This document shows positions 38,648 to 47,637 of a stretch of DNA of 64,000 bases, piece by piece. Location: the NCBI GenBank assembly GCA_003116975.1, contig BGKB01000035.1, positions 248,001-312,000 of the forward strand, written 5' to 3'. Each line of letters opens with the position of its first letter. The first letter of the stretch is position 1. The notes under the pieces are model-generated. The model was not told the DNA's origin and did not search any database. It saw only the letters and a list, made by a program, of their open reading frames with translations. The DNA is from Aurantiochytrium sp. KH105. Its lineage: Eukaryota > Sar > Bigyra > Thraustochytrida > Thraustochytriidae. The position numbers and the translations under genes are program-made.

Positions 38648-39730
38648 TCAGTGCTTAGCTTTTGGGGCCGGAGAGAGAAGCGAGAGTAATTGCTCACCGT
38701 CCATTTTGGGAGATCCGCGGGACTCAGCCTCCTTGACGAGACGGACGAGCGTGGCGTTGACAAAAGGCTCCTCGAGGTTGTGCTCCTTGGCGACACGGAC
38801 GATTTCGCCGTTGAGAAGGTCGATTTCAGTCGTGCGCTCTCTCTCGAGGTCTTGGAGCATGCTCGTCTTTGCCTTGGGATGAATTTTAATGACAAATGGC
38901 ATGACGATGCGGAAAAGGCAGTCGGGAAGACTAAAGAGGCGCGGAAGCATGTAAATGGATGACTTGTTGGGGCTCTTGATTGGGATTCCTGCGCGCGAAA
39001 GGACGTCAATGGCTTCATAGATGCTGAGCGCAATCGACCTGCGCAGGCCCGGATCCTTGAAGCAGTCAAGAATGGGAATACCCGCAAGGGCATTAACGGC
39101 ATTGTTCAGATTGATGAGCAACTTGCCATACTGCAGCGCGGTGATGTCCGGCTGTACGACGACGGGAATGCCTCCGCGCGTGGAGAGACGCCCAAAGAGC
39201 GATGCCTGGGGCCCATCCTGAACAACGATATCGCCCGAAGTCGTCTGGGAAAAGTCGGCGCCCGCCCAGACGACGTTGAAGACGACGCTACCGGCGAGGA
39301 CGGCGACCTTTTCGTCGTTGATGATCTCGCGCAAGATACGCGCATTGGTCACGCCATTCTGCAAAGAGATGATCGTGCGTTGGGGGCCGGCTGCGCCAGG
39401 CGAGGCGGCAAAGAGATCGCGGAGCTGCTTGGCCACGCCCTCCGTGTGCGACGCTTTGACGGCGACCAGAATGATCTCTGCGTCCGCGAGCGCGCCAACG
39501 TCCTTGGTGACGACAAAATGATCGTCTTGCACATGGTCGGCGCGCTCGCCCGCAATGGTGTGCGTGACCAGTACACCCCCGTTCGCCTCGACGGCGTCCA
39601 GCAGCGACTCGCGCCCCACCAGCGTCACCTTCAGGTCCGATACAGCCCCTTCTCCCACGTTCCCGGCGAGCAGCCGCGCGCCCACGTAGGCGCCCACGGC
39701 GCCGGCGCCCAGCACCCCTACGTGCGGCAT
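38648..39730 (-). CDS. panE: 2-dehydropantoate 2-reductase, copy 2
   Basis: Predicted 360-residue paralog of the preceding reductase, aligning over its whole length: the same GVLGAGAVGA nucleotide-binding start, LLAGNVGEGAVSDLKVTLVGR, IISLQNGVTNA and YGKLLINLNNAVNALAG with the catalytic Lys retained. The C-terminus differs (ending KAKH, no PTS1). Divergence is high enough that this is not a recent copy. The ATG at 39730 is in the family position; the upstream open frame is repeat-derived. It diverges from the enolase-like gene. Differential targeting or substrate between the copies is possible but unproven. Confidence 0.88.
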   Translation of the reverse strand: MPHVGVLGAGAVGAYVGARLLAGNVGEGAVSDLKVTLVGRESLLDAVEANGGVLVTHTIAGERADHVQDDHFVVTKDVGALADAEIILVAVKASHTEGVAKQLRDLFAASPGAAGPQRTIISLQNGVTNARILREIINDEKVAVLAGSVVFNVVWAGADFSQTTSGDIVVQDGPQASLFGRLSTRGGIPVVVQPDITALQYGKLLINLNNAVNALAGIPILDCFKDPGLRRSIALSIYEAIDVLSRAGIPIKSPNKSSIYMLPRLFSLPDCLFRIVMPFVIKIHPKAKTSMLQDLERERTTEIDLLNGEIVRVAKEHNLEEPFVNATLVRLVKEAESRGSPKMDGEQLLSLLSPAPKAKH

Positions 39731-40366
39731 CTTCTCCGCTCCAGCCCCAGGCCAGCCGGCCGTCCCGCCTCTCCTGCTCTCTGCTCTGCTCTGCTCTGCT
39801 CTGCTCTGCTCTGCTCCGCTCCGCCCCGAGTCCGCTCCGCTCGATCCCGTTCTGCAGCTGCACGTGGCCGCGGACGGCGGGATTAGTCGCCTTCTGCTGC
39901 TGCCAGTGGTGCGGCTGCTGCTTCGTTTCCTCGTCTCCTCTCCTCTCCCTCCTCTTCGACTTCGCCTTTCGACGCCCCCTCGCTTGGTCCGTCCCTCCTC
40001 ACTCTTCGTCCGGCCGCCGCACTTTGCACGCGCCGCGACCACGGTCCAGCCTGACCGACCTGCGCCGCGCCTCGACGACGGTCCAGCCTAGCCAACCTGG
40101 CCCTCCCTCCCGACCCGGACGAGCCGCGGCAGCCGCACGCAGCAGCAGCAGCTGCAGCTGCGAAGCTGCAGAGGACAGTCGAGCGAACGGCCGCGGCCGG
40201 CCTCCAAGCCGGGCTCGCTCGCGTACCTGTCGAAGGTCGAGGCACCGCGGCAGGCGTCGAAGCGCACCGTGCGCTGCGAGCGCTCTCGGGTTTGGGGCAA
40301 TCAATCGAGTCCCCGCGATGCGCAGTCCGGGATAGACGGAGGAGAGTGGCCGGCGGCGTGAGGAGG
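39731..40366. promoter_or_regulatory. Divergent promoter between reductase copy 2 and the enolase-like gene
   Basis: 636 bases, head to head, GC-rich, with a TCTGC pentamer array next to the reductase start. No gene seen. Confidence 0.5.
39778..39814. repeat. (TCTGC)n pentamer array
   Basis: About seven TCTGC units just upstream of the reductase copy 2 ATG; complement of the GCAGA arrays elsewhere in the window. Confidence 0.9.
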
Positions 40367-41509
40367 ATGCTGGGCGCGAGGCTCGCGCGCGCGGGGGGCC
40401 GCGGGGCGGCGCTGGCGGCGGCGGCGCAGAAGGCGGCGGAGGGCCGCGGGCCGCGGGGAGCGCGCGCGTTCTCGGTGCGGCTCCTCGGCGCGCGCGGCCG
40501 CGAGACTGGACGCCAAGGCGAGATCGAGGTCGCGGTGGAGACCTCGGCTGGCGACCACACGGTGACCGTGCGCGAGGCCAACCCGGCGCGGGCCGCGGAG
40601 GCCCTCGAGGGCGAGATCTCGAGGCTGATCAATGGCCTCGATCCCACGGACCAGCGCGGGGTGGACTCGCTCCTGTGCCAGATGGACGGCACCGCGGATC
40701 GGTCCGAGTTCACGCCCGGCGCCATCCTCGGCGTCTCGGTAGCCACAGCCATTGCTGGCGCACATGCAGCAGACCTTAAGCTGTTTGTTCACCTTGCCAA
40801 GCTCGCGGGAAAGTCCACACTGCGAATGCCCATGCCCATCTCGACATTGCCTTCGCTGCCCATGGTGTCCATGATCCCCTTTGGTGATACCTGTCTGCGC
40901 AACGCCATTGATCGTTTCCGTGTCATCTTGCAGGATGTCAAGGTTGCCGCAGATGGCCCCGAATTGAGTCCGAAAGCTCAGCTCCGGGCGCTCATGCGGC
41001 CACTCAAGAGCAGGGACATGCTGGGCGAGGTCGCGCTTGGCCTTCACGTTGACGCCGACACGGACCGTGAAAAGGTTGCCGAGTTCATGAATAAATTCCC
41101 GCTTGCAATGTTGCAGCTCAAGGACACTGAGGAGACGGAGGCCGAATCCCTTACGGCGGCGCTTGGCGAGGAGCTTCAGATTTTTGGTGGTCTCGAGCTC
41201 TACCAGTCTTTGGACGCAATCACCTATGCCTTGCAGAATGAGATTGTCAACAGCGTGATTGTCGATCCGGACTCTCTTGGCACCGTATCTGCCGTCATTG
41301 ACGCTGGCAATCTTGTCGAGCAGGCGCCTGGTGTTGCGACCTTGCTTTGGGACACGCACTTGCAGGCAGACTCCATGCAGGAGTTCCTTGCACATTTGGC
41401 CCTCTCGCAGTGCATCGCCGCGGTTTCTGTGGCCGACATTGACGGACCTTTTGCAAAGGAGCTTTGCTCGCTCGAAGCCTTGCTCAACCCAACATCCCCA
41501 CCAGAGTAG
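40367..41509 (+). CDS. Enolase-like protein, catalytic residues lost, mitochondrial-type presequence
   Basis: Predicted 380-residue divergent enolase-superfamily protein, against about 430 for true enolases. The first 35 residues are Arg/Ala/Gly-rich with no acidic residue before Glu, like a mitochondrial presequence. The N-terminal enolase domain is recognisable: VRLLGARGRE, then EVAVET, DGTADRSEFTPGAILGVS and LFVHLAKLAG match the LDSRGNPTVEV, DGT..KS..GANAILGVS and LY.HIA.LAG blocks. The sites needed for catalysis are changed: the SHAGN loop and its QE pair are gone, the metal ligands in the IEDP and GDD motifs read MLQL and FGGL, and the catalytic Lys of KVNQIGT reads DPDSLGT. It cannot be a normal enolase. 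A structural or regulatory mitochondrial role is inferred. The ATG at 40367 is the first in frame. Confidence 0.75.
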   Translation: MLGARLARAGGRGAALAAAAQKAAEGRGPRGARAFSVRLLGARGRETGRQGEIEVAVETSAGDHTVTVREANPARAAEALEGEISRLINGLDPTDQRGVDSLLCQMDGTADRSEFTPGAILGVSVATAIAGAHAADLKLFVHLAKLAGKSTLRMPMPISTLPSLPMVSMIPFGDTCLRNAIDRFRVILQDVKVAADGPELSPKAQLRALMRPLKSRDMLGEVALGLHVDADTDREKVAEFMNKFPLAMLQLKDTEETEAESLTAALGEELQIFGGLELYQSLDAITYALQNEIVNSVIVDPDSLGTVSAVIDAGNLVEQAPGVATLLWDTHLQADSMQEFLAHLALSQCIAAVSVADIDGPFAKELCSLEALLNPTSPPE

Positions 41510-41792
41510 ATTCTCGAGAGAAAAAGACTTGGCTTCCTTCTCCCTTATTTTTTGATGTGTAATTGAAGCTTGGGACATTTTTCTTCACAAATGGTCCTTC
41601 CAATAGCGTTGTTGCATATTCTCGATTGGGATCGTGGAGCGACAAGGGACAGTGCTCGACTGCCAATTGTCAAAAACCAAGGACAGTGTGTTTTTCATTC
41701 ACACAAATTCGAAGAGGCATGCAAATAACAAAAATCGATCCTTTTTCTTTGTGAAAGACCCTTTCCTTTTTTGGGGGCGGGGTGAAGGAATT

Positions 41793-42437
41793 TCAAAGAC
41801 GAGCTTGCTGAGTCGGGGTATCAGGACTCTTCCCGTCCGCAGCGAGCCGCTGTTCCTCGATCAAGTCGTATGCTTCAAGCGCCTTGTCAATTGCTTCTTG
41901 ATGTTTTGGCAAGTTTTTGCGCACATTGTTTTCCATGGTCGGGCTGCCCCGCGAAAGGACAACCTGGTGGCGTGCCTTGTACAAAAGAACACCCTGTGAA
42001 GGATGGCCGTGATAAAAGTCTGCATCCGTGAAGGCCACGTTCTTTCCGACACGATTAATGTGAATTTCCACGAAGACCGTTTCGCCCAAGCTGACGCCGT
42101 CGAGGAAATCCACATCAAGCGAGGTGCTCATGGAAGGCACCCAGGTCCGTTCGGTCCGCAAATTGCATGAGAACAACAAGACCGTCGTCATAGAGTCTGT
42201 CAGCGACGGGACGTAGCCGCCAAACAAGTTGCCCCCTGCGTTGAGCATCTCCTTTTCCACCACAAAGCTCATGAGTCCCGTGCCGCTCTTCAGTCTTCCG
42301 CGCGAGTCCAGCACGATGTCGCACGCCACCGTCTCATGCGGTACGTAGCTCGACCGATGTTTCGTCAGCTCGCGCATGACATCGGCCACGCTGCTAAACA
42401 GCGCGAGGTCCTCTTCCGGCGTCTCAGACGTCGCCAT
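41793..42437 (-). CDS. Hotdog-fold acyl-CoA thioesterase (4HBT/PaaI-like)
   Basis: Predicted 214-residue thioesterase, likely hydrolysing acyl-CoA. The hotdog signature is clear: NAGGNLFGGYVPSLTDSMTT at 66-85, with Asp81 and the Gly-Gly turn, similar to ACOT13 and bacterial PaaI. The second half holds the FLDGVSLGETVFVEIHINRVGKNVAF strand pair. The C-terminal 50 residues form a charged helix ending in ARL, which fits the peroxisomal PTS1 consensus. The ATG at 42437 is the first in frame. Substrate chain length cannot be read from sequence. Confidence 0.88.
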   Translation of the reverse strand: MATSETPEEDLALFSSVADVMRELTKHRSSYVPHETVACDIVLDSRGRLKSGTGLMSFVVEKEMLNAGGNLFGGYVPSLTDSMTTVLLFSCNLRTERTWVPSMSTSLDVDFLDGVSLGETVFVEIHINRVGKNVAFTDADFYHGHPSQGVLLYKARHQVVLSRGSPTMENNVRKNLPKHQEAIDKALEAYDLIEEQRLAADGKSPDTPTQQARL

Positions 42438-43386
42438 GCTTCCTCGCGACCTCCCTCTTCAAGCAACTATGCCTGCGACAACTGGGACACTCTAGCAATC
42501 CACGAGCTGCCCGCGCAGGACGAAGAACCCAGCTCTCCTCCTCCTCCTCCTCCTACTGCTGCTGCACGTGCCGCTATCGTCGTCGCCGTCGTTCGAGGTC
42601 TGCGAGCATCAGCGAGCGTGTCGCCGCCGTGCGTATCGCCTCGCCTCCTCCTTCTCCCCGCGCGTCATGAGTCCGACTCCGCCTTCTCCTTCTCCATCCC
42701 CGACTCCGTCCCCACCTCCTCGCCCATCTCCCGCCGTCAGTGCTCGCCCGCGGCGGCCGGGTCCCTGCGCAGGGGAATGCAAGCGAGGACCCGGCGCGGC
42801 ACAGGGTTGGACGAGCTGGATCAAGCTGGAGAGAGACGGAAAGCGCGGAAAGGAGTTGAAGATTGAGGTTGGACCAGGTTGACCTCGAATGATGTTGGAC
42901 CAAGTTGACCTCGACGATGAGGACGGAGACCCCGAGAGGAGAGAGAAAGAGAGCGCGCCCGGCGGGCACGTGCACACGGAGCGCAGCGCAGCGCAGAGCA
43001 GACGCAGCGCAGCGCAGAGCAGACGCAGCGCAGCGCAGCGCAGAGCAGCGCGGAGCGAACGGAGACGAGAGCGCGCCGCGGCAGGCCGAAGGGAAGGACT
43101 CTGTCGCCTGTCTGACACAGCGAGCGACGGAGACTGCGCTCACGAGGAGGTGACGCAGAGACCTTCGACCTGGGCGCAGACGACGGGAGCGCGCGCGGCG
43201 CCCCGGTTGGACGCGGGCGGGACGCGCCCCTGGCTGGGACGGGCGCAGCGTGGCGAGCGGTACCAACGACAGGGGAGCAACCGCGTGCAAGCCGGTGGTA
43301 TACTGCAAGTGCAAAAAGTTATCGGCTGGGCTGGTTAGGGCGTGCGCGGTGAGGTCTCGTAGAAGGTATTTGTTCTCAGGCTGAGC
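42438..43386. promoter_or_regulatory. Divergent 5' region between thioesterase and the unknown gene
   Basis: 949 bases, head to head. CT-rich near the thioesterase, then a 21-bp tandem repeat in the middle. Long open frames on both strands look compositional. Confidence 0.5.
42982..43050. repeat. 21-bp tandem repeat, about three copies
   Basis: The unit CGCAGCGCAGCGCAGAGCAGA is repeated exactly at 42982-43002 and 43003-43023, followed by a third, slightly extended copy. It includes the GCAGA pentamer of other 5' flanks. Confidence 0.85.
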
Positions 43387-44994
43387 ATGGCAGAAAGCAA
43401 ACCCACAATGGCGTCCGCACCGCCTACAGCGCCATCGACGACAGCACCAATGTCCGGAAAACAAAACCCTTCAAATGGTCTTCGAACCGATGATGATGAC
43501 GAAGTCCAAGCCATGGTGGACCGTGTGCTGATGGAAATCGCGCGCGTGGGCATCGCTGCTCCTGTAGGCACCATGTTCTCCGGTCTCGGCGCCAACGTAG
43601 GGACCTTGGCTGACAATAAAGAGGAACTTCAAGAGGTACTCACACCATTCTTCTTCGGAAGCGGGTGTCAGGCCTTTGACATGGCTGTCTCCGCCCAAGG
43701 CGGTCTCGATGTCAGCCGAGGGGCAAAGTTATCCACTCTCGGGGCCGGCGACATGTACGCGAACGTCGTCTTTGAAGAGGATACCGCGTCCATAGGTAGG
43801 TCCAAGCGCGTGCGCGCGCACAAACTCGAAGGCGCCTTCCGGTTCGGAGACTTTGTTGACATTCGCTCCATTGAAACGGTTGCAAGGGCCGTCATTCGAC
43901 AAATTGGTCTGCCACAAGCGCCGAGTATCACATCCGAAACCTTTGCTGCCTGTCTCAGGCAAGGCCTTCCTGCAGTTCACGCGATGCTCTCGCAAATTCT
44001 TTTCATGGAAGAGTCTGACATCCACGTCGCCTACGTGCCTCCCTCCGCAACGGTCAGCGAAGGATCTTCGCGTGCGATCCGTCTCGAGTTCACGGGAGTT
44101 CTCAGCATCAAAAAACTCAAACACGTGTACTATTCGCTCGACAACATTGTCCAGCACCTGAATCGTCTCAATTTAGCATTGCTACCTGCACAGGCAGGGC
44201 CAATGAGCGAGAGCGAGATGGAGGCCTATGCTGCCGAAGCCCCGGCTTTTGTCAAAGTGCATCTTGAACATCGCAGCGGGAACAGATGCAACATCTCTTT
44301 GGTTCTCTGCCTACTTGAAGGCAGCAATTCTCTTCTTTTCATGGATCAAGAGACTCTCGCACCCTGCAAAGATGCCAGTGGAAAGTTCCGCGTCGTTCCG
44401 TTCGACATGAGCCAGGCGCAGTCTTTTTATCTCCGACTTCGCATTCAGGCGCGCGTTGCCGAACTCGGATGCGCGACTTTCAATCTTCCAGAGCTCGTCT
44501 TCAAGCTTGCCAACCGTATTCCAGCGCCAGGTGCGATTCCAGAGGAGATCTTTGAGCTCACGCTTGCATACATGTCGGGCCACCACCGACTTGCCTCAAT
44601 CGCCCTTCGCCCATTTATCAACATTGACAATTTCCGCGCAGTCTTGACACAGGACTTGCATATTGAAATCGGCTGGAAGCCCAAAGCCGGCGAGGAGTCG
44701 TCCGAAGCGCTTTCCAAAGTGCCTGGTGATGCCGAAAACGCCAGCGAGGCCCAGTCATCGACCACAGCCGTGAGCGAAGGCGAGGCCGAGAAGAATCGTA
44801 TTCGTCTCGGTACCTTTGATCTCAATTTCCGCTTCAAGCTCGTGCCGCCTCGGAGTGCTGTGACGCACTGTCTTTCGTTCTTCATCAAGACACAAATCGG
44901 TCGCTTTGATTTGCTTGACTTTGTTCGGGATTTATGCACGGCAATTGGCGCCGATATTTCCGCCCTCGCGCAAAGATTAGATGCAACAAAGTGA
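43387..44994 (+). CDS. Unrecognised conserved-looking protein
   Basis: Predicted 535-residue soluble protein that I cannot assign. No signal peptide or membrane helix. Residues 1-35 are disordered (Ala/Pro/Thr/Asp). The central part (50-420) mixes hydrophobic strands and helices evenly, with features such as FFFGSGCQAFDMAVSAQGGL and LEFTGVLSIKKLKHVYYSLDNIVQHLN. Residues about 445-470 are an acidic Ser/Ala linker, and the last 60 residues form a compact end. High third-position GC across the frame and the ATG at 43387 support a real gene. The stop TGA overlaps a GTGAGT-like sequence, but the nearest CAG is too close for an intron. Confidence 0.8.
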   Translation: MAESKPTMASAPPTAPSTTAPMSGKQNPSNGLRTDDDDEVQAMVDRVLMEIARVGIAAPVGTMFSGLGANVGTLADNKEELQEVLTPFFFGSGCQAFDMAVSAQGGLDVSRGAKLSTLGAGDMYANVVFEEDTASIGRSKRVRAHKLEGAFRFGDFVDIRSIETVARAVIRQIGLPQAPSITSETFAACLRQGLPAVHAMLSQILFMEESDIHVAYVPPSATVSEGSSRAIRLEFTGVLSIKKLKHVYYSLDNIVQHLNRLNLALLPAQAGPMSESEMEAYAAEAPAFVKVHLEHRSGNRCNISLVLCLLEGSNSLLFMDQETLAPCKDASGKFRVVPFDMSQAQSFYLRLRIQARVAELGCATFNLPELVFKLANRIPAPGAIPEEIFELTLAYMSGHHRLASIALRPFINIDNFRAVLTQDLHIEIGWKPKAGEESSEALSKVPGDAENASEAQSSTTAVSEGEAEKNRIRLGTFDLNFRFKLVPPRSAVTHCLSFFIKTQIGRFDLLDFVRDLCTAIGADISALAQRLDATK

Positions 44995-45322
44995 GTCTTG
45001 CAGGCCAAGTAAGTACTGTTCTTAGTCTTTGCTTTTGGCCCAATGCAGCATTGGCTCGCTCGATATCGCTCATGTTTTTATGAAAAAGGCGACCATTTTC
45101 TCAAAGGAATGTTCGCAAGTTAGTTCAGTAGAGATTGCCATTTGTTTTCAATAGAGGAATAAAGTATGTTTGTGCACTTTAGCATACTGTTTCTTTCTTG
45201 CCAGACTCCGCCAAAGAAAGAAATGTCAGTCAGTATCTCCAGCCAGACTTTTTAGAAAATTTGGTTAAAGTCTGCATGGGCTTTGGTTTCGCAAGGCTGT
45301 GAACGATTTTTTCTTCTTCGCG
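44995..45322. other. Tail-to-tail spacer
   Basis: 328 bases between convergent genes; AT-richer than 5' flanks; nothing else seen. Confidence 0.5.
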
Positions 45323-47116
45323 CTACGAGGCCGTCTCCAATAACTGGTTGACAACAGCTTGAGCTTGTCGCAACTTGCTCCGTAGCTCAGTTGGGAGCAC
45401 AGGGAGATTGGTTGACGCAAGACCTGGCAGTAGTGCATAGGAGCGGTCGGCGCACGTCAATACGCTCGCTGAGCGATCAAGAGTAAGATCCGTCCCGTCC
45501 TCCAAGTGCACATTGACATGGCCTTGGGCTGTTCGCATCCCCGTGCCGACGCCTGGCAAGGTGACCTGATCGTCGTTGACAATGACAGGATAGTACACAG
45601 GGGTCTTGGATCCGGCCTGTTTTCGGTAAATGTCCATCTCGATCTGCAAGCACCGCAAGGCTGCCTGTTGAACCAAGAAAGGGAGGTCTGCATGCTCGCT
45701 CTTTCCTGCACTTCCGCCCAATTTGCTCACGACTGGGTATGAGCGGTCTCCGATGCGGACCGTTGGTGCGCTGACGTCCGCGGAAAGGTCATAGGTTGCA
45801 TGTGTTTGTCGGTCTTGAAGCCAAACGCGTGCCACGCCGCCAATCACAGCAGCCAGCATGGTTTCTGGATGCGAGAGCTTGAGCACCACTTTCGGCGTCG
45901 TGCTCGCCAAGATGCTCACGGCTTTCGCAGCAAATTGCTGCAGCTTACTGTATCGCGCTGGCATCCATTCCGACACGATAATCTCTCGTGGCGTACGAGA
46001 CGCCTTGTTGACAACTGTGACGACCACCGCGCCATCACGACGGATTTGCACGAGATGTGAGCCGAAAACGTGCTGCACTCCGCGCACGTCGCCCGTGTGT
46101 ATCCGCACATATGAACGCCGATCTTCTTGGTGAGGGTTGCGCAAATTCTCTTTGTTACCTCCAGACGCCTGTACGAGCGCGACACGCGGTGATGCTGCGC
46201 CTGCTGTCCCTGTTGCAGTTGCTTTGCTGTTGTGTGATCGTAACGGGGTTGTGTTTCCGCCGAAGGATCCGCCACGCGACGGGCTCGATGCAAAGGCGGC
46301 CTGTGCAGCTCGCTCGTAGGCCTCAGTGCCCTTGAGGTATGGATGCAAGAGGATCTCTGCAGCGGTTGAACGATCTTCCTTGTAGTTGAGTAAAATTGTC
46401 AACAGATCGTGCGCCACGTCTTGTCGAATCTTTTCCGTGCGCTGATATCGCTGTTTGGGTTCGAGGTGCTTGCCGTCGTTCAACATTGTATACAAAAGGC
46501 AGCCCAATGACCACAGATCAGCCTGAACCGGGTCGTACGAGAGGCCGGATCGGCGATTGTGATGTCGGACTTCAGGAGCCATGTAGCAAGGTGTGCCGCA
46601 AATGGTATGATGCTCCCGGTCTTCAATTCGCGCCGCGAGACCAAAGTCGCTAATTTTCACATGCAGCTCATTCGTCACGAGAATGTTGCTAAGTTTGAGA
46701 TCGCGATGTACAATGTCATTCTCGTGCAAATGGGCCACGGCCGAGACGATTTCGCCAAACCAGCGACGAACCACCTCGCGATCGAGGGGTTTGTGTTTTT
46801 TCAAAAAGTGAAAGAGGTTTCCTTTCTCGCAAAGTTCGAGCACAAGAAACAAGTGTGCTTTGTTCTCGAAAAAGGAGTGCATGCGCACAATATGAGGGTG
46901 TCGTTTGAGCGAGAGCTGCAACTTGATCTCTTCGGCAACGCGGGCGAGGAGACCTTTATCCTTGAGCCATCGTTTTGACATGACTTTGATGGCGAACGTC
47001 CGTCGTGCGTCTGACTCGTCTTTGCCATCTCCTTCGCGCAGCACGGCGCGGTACACCTTGCCGAAGCCGCCTTTGCCGATGAGCTCGCCCACGCTAAAGT
47101 CCTTTATGCTCTTCAT
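45323..47116 (-). CDS. PLK4: Polo-like kinase 4 (SAK) homolog
   Basis: Predicted 597-residue kinase of the PLK4 type, the master regulator of centriole duplication. The kinase domain (about 1-270) has glycine loop GKGGFGKV (14-21), Lys44, HRDLKLSN (the HRD-L-LSN form is typical of PLK4) and DFGLA followed by CGTPCYMAPEV. The lobe after SLGCLLYTML is shorter than in animal PLK4 and lacks the PPFD motif. The C-terminal half fits the PLK4 cryptic polo-box region (EIIVSEWMPARYSKLQQF...PKVVLKLSHPE) and a final polo-box-like part (about 500-597). The ATG at 47116 is the kinase start; the longer upstream frame opens at TTG. Its presence implies centrioles, as expected for flagellated zoospores. Confidence 0.9.
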   Translation of the reverse strand: MKSIKDFSVGELIGKGGFGKVYRAVLREGDGKDESDARRTFAIKVMSKRWLKDKGLLARVAEEIKLQLSLKRHPHIVRMHSFFENKAHLFLVLELCEKGNLFHFLKKHKPLDREVVRRWFGEIVSAVAHLHENDIVHRDLKLSNILVTNELHVKISDFGLAARIEDREHHTICGTPCYMAPEVRHHNRRSGLSYDPVQADLWSLGCLLYTMLNDGKHLEPKQRYQRTEKIRQDVAHDLLTILLNYKEDRSTAAEILLHPYLKGTEAYERAAQAAFASSPSRGGSFGGNTTPLRSHNSKATATGTAGAASPRVALVQASGGNKENLRNPHQEDRRSYVRIHTGDVRGVQHVFGSHLVQIRRDGAVVVTVVNKASRTPREIIVSEWMPARYSKLQQFAAKAVSILASTTPKVVLKLSHPETMLAAVIGGVARVWLQDRQTHATYDLSADVSAPTVRIGDRSYPVVSKLGGSAGKSEHADLPFLVQQAALRCLQIEMDIYRKQAGSKTPVYYPVIVNDDQVTLPGVGTGMRTAQGHVNVHLEDGTDLTLDRSASVLTCADRSYALLPGLASTNLPVLPTELRSKLRQAQAVVNQLLETAS

Positions 47117-47637
47117 CGCGCCTGCCCTCAATCGTTCGTGTGCGGCGCTGCACAAGCGAGGTTGAGACACTACCACCGCGGAGCACCAAGAGAGAGGGGT
47201 TGGGAGAGAGGGCGGGGAGCGCGCGCGGTCGCTCGCCGCGCCACCACGTCGCAAGACTTTGTCCCTTGCTTGATCATCTGCTCTTTCTTCTTCCCCCCAA
47301 AGCGCCCCAAAGTGACAGTTAGGTGCGCTGCGACATTGCAAAAAACAGACTCCGCGTTTGTCCGGTTAAAATGGAGCGAGCCTTGCTTGCAATCGACGAC
47401 ACGCAAAGTCCCAAGCTTTGATGATCGCGCGAGGGAAAAGGGCCGCGCCAGCGGCACGCGCGAAGTCAACTCATCGAGCTTGGCGAGCACGACGTTGATC
47501 GGCACGACGTTTGCGGGCACCAGTTCGTCTTGCCGTTGCCGGGCGTCTTGCCAGGCCGGTAACGTTCGGAGCCAGCTAAAGAAGGACGTAGACCCCGAGG
47601 ACCACGGCCAGTATATGTACGCACGCAAGCGAACACG
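47117..47637. promoter_or_regulatory. Divergent promoter between PLK4 and the propeller-like gene
   Basis: 521 bases, head to head. A - strand open frame (47170-47838) crosses it but has no ATG suited to a gene, and a short 16-codon ATG frame at 47371 on the + strand is probably chance. No conserved element recognised. Confidence 0.5.

Noticed and set aside
44990-45010. Donor-like GTGAGT and CAG around the stop of the unknown gene
   Set aside because: The implied intron would be under 20 bases, too short to splice.
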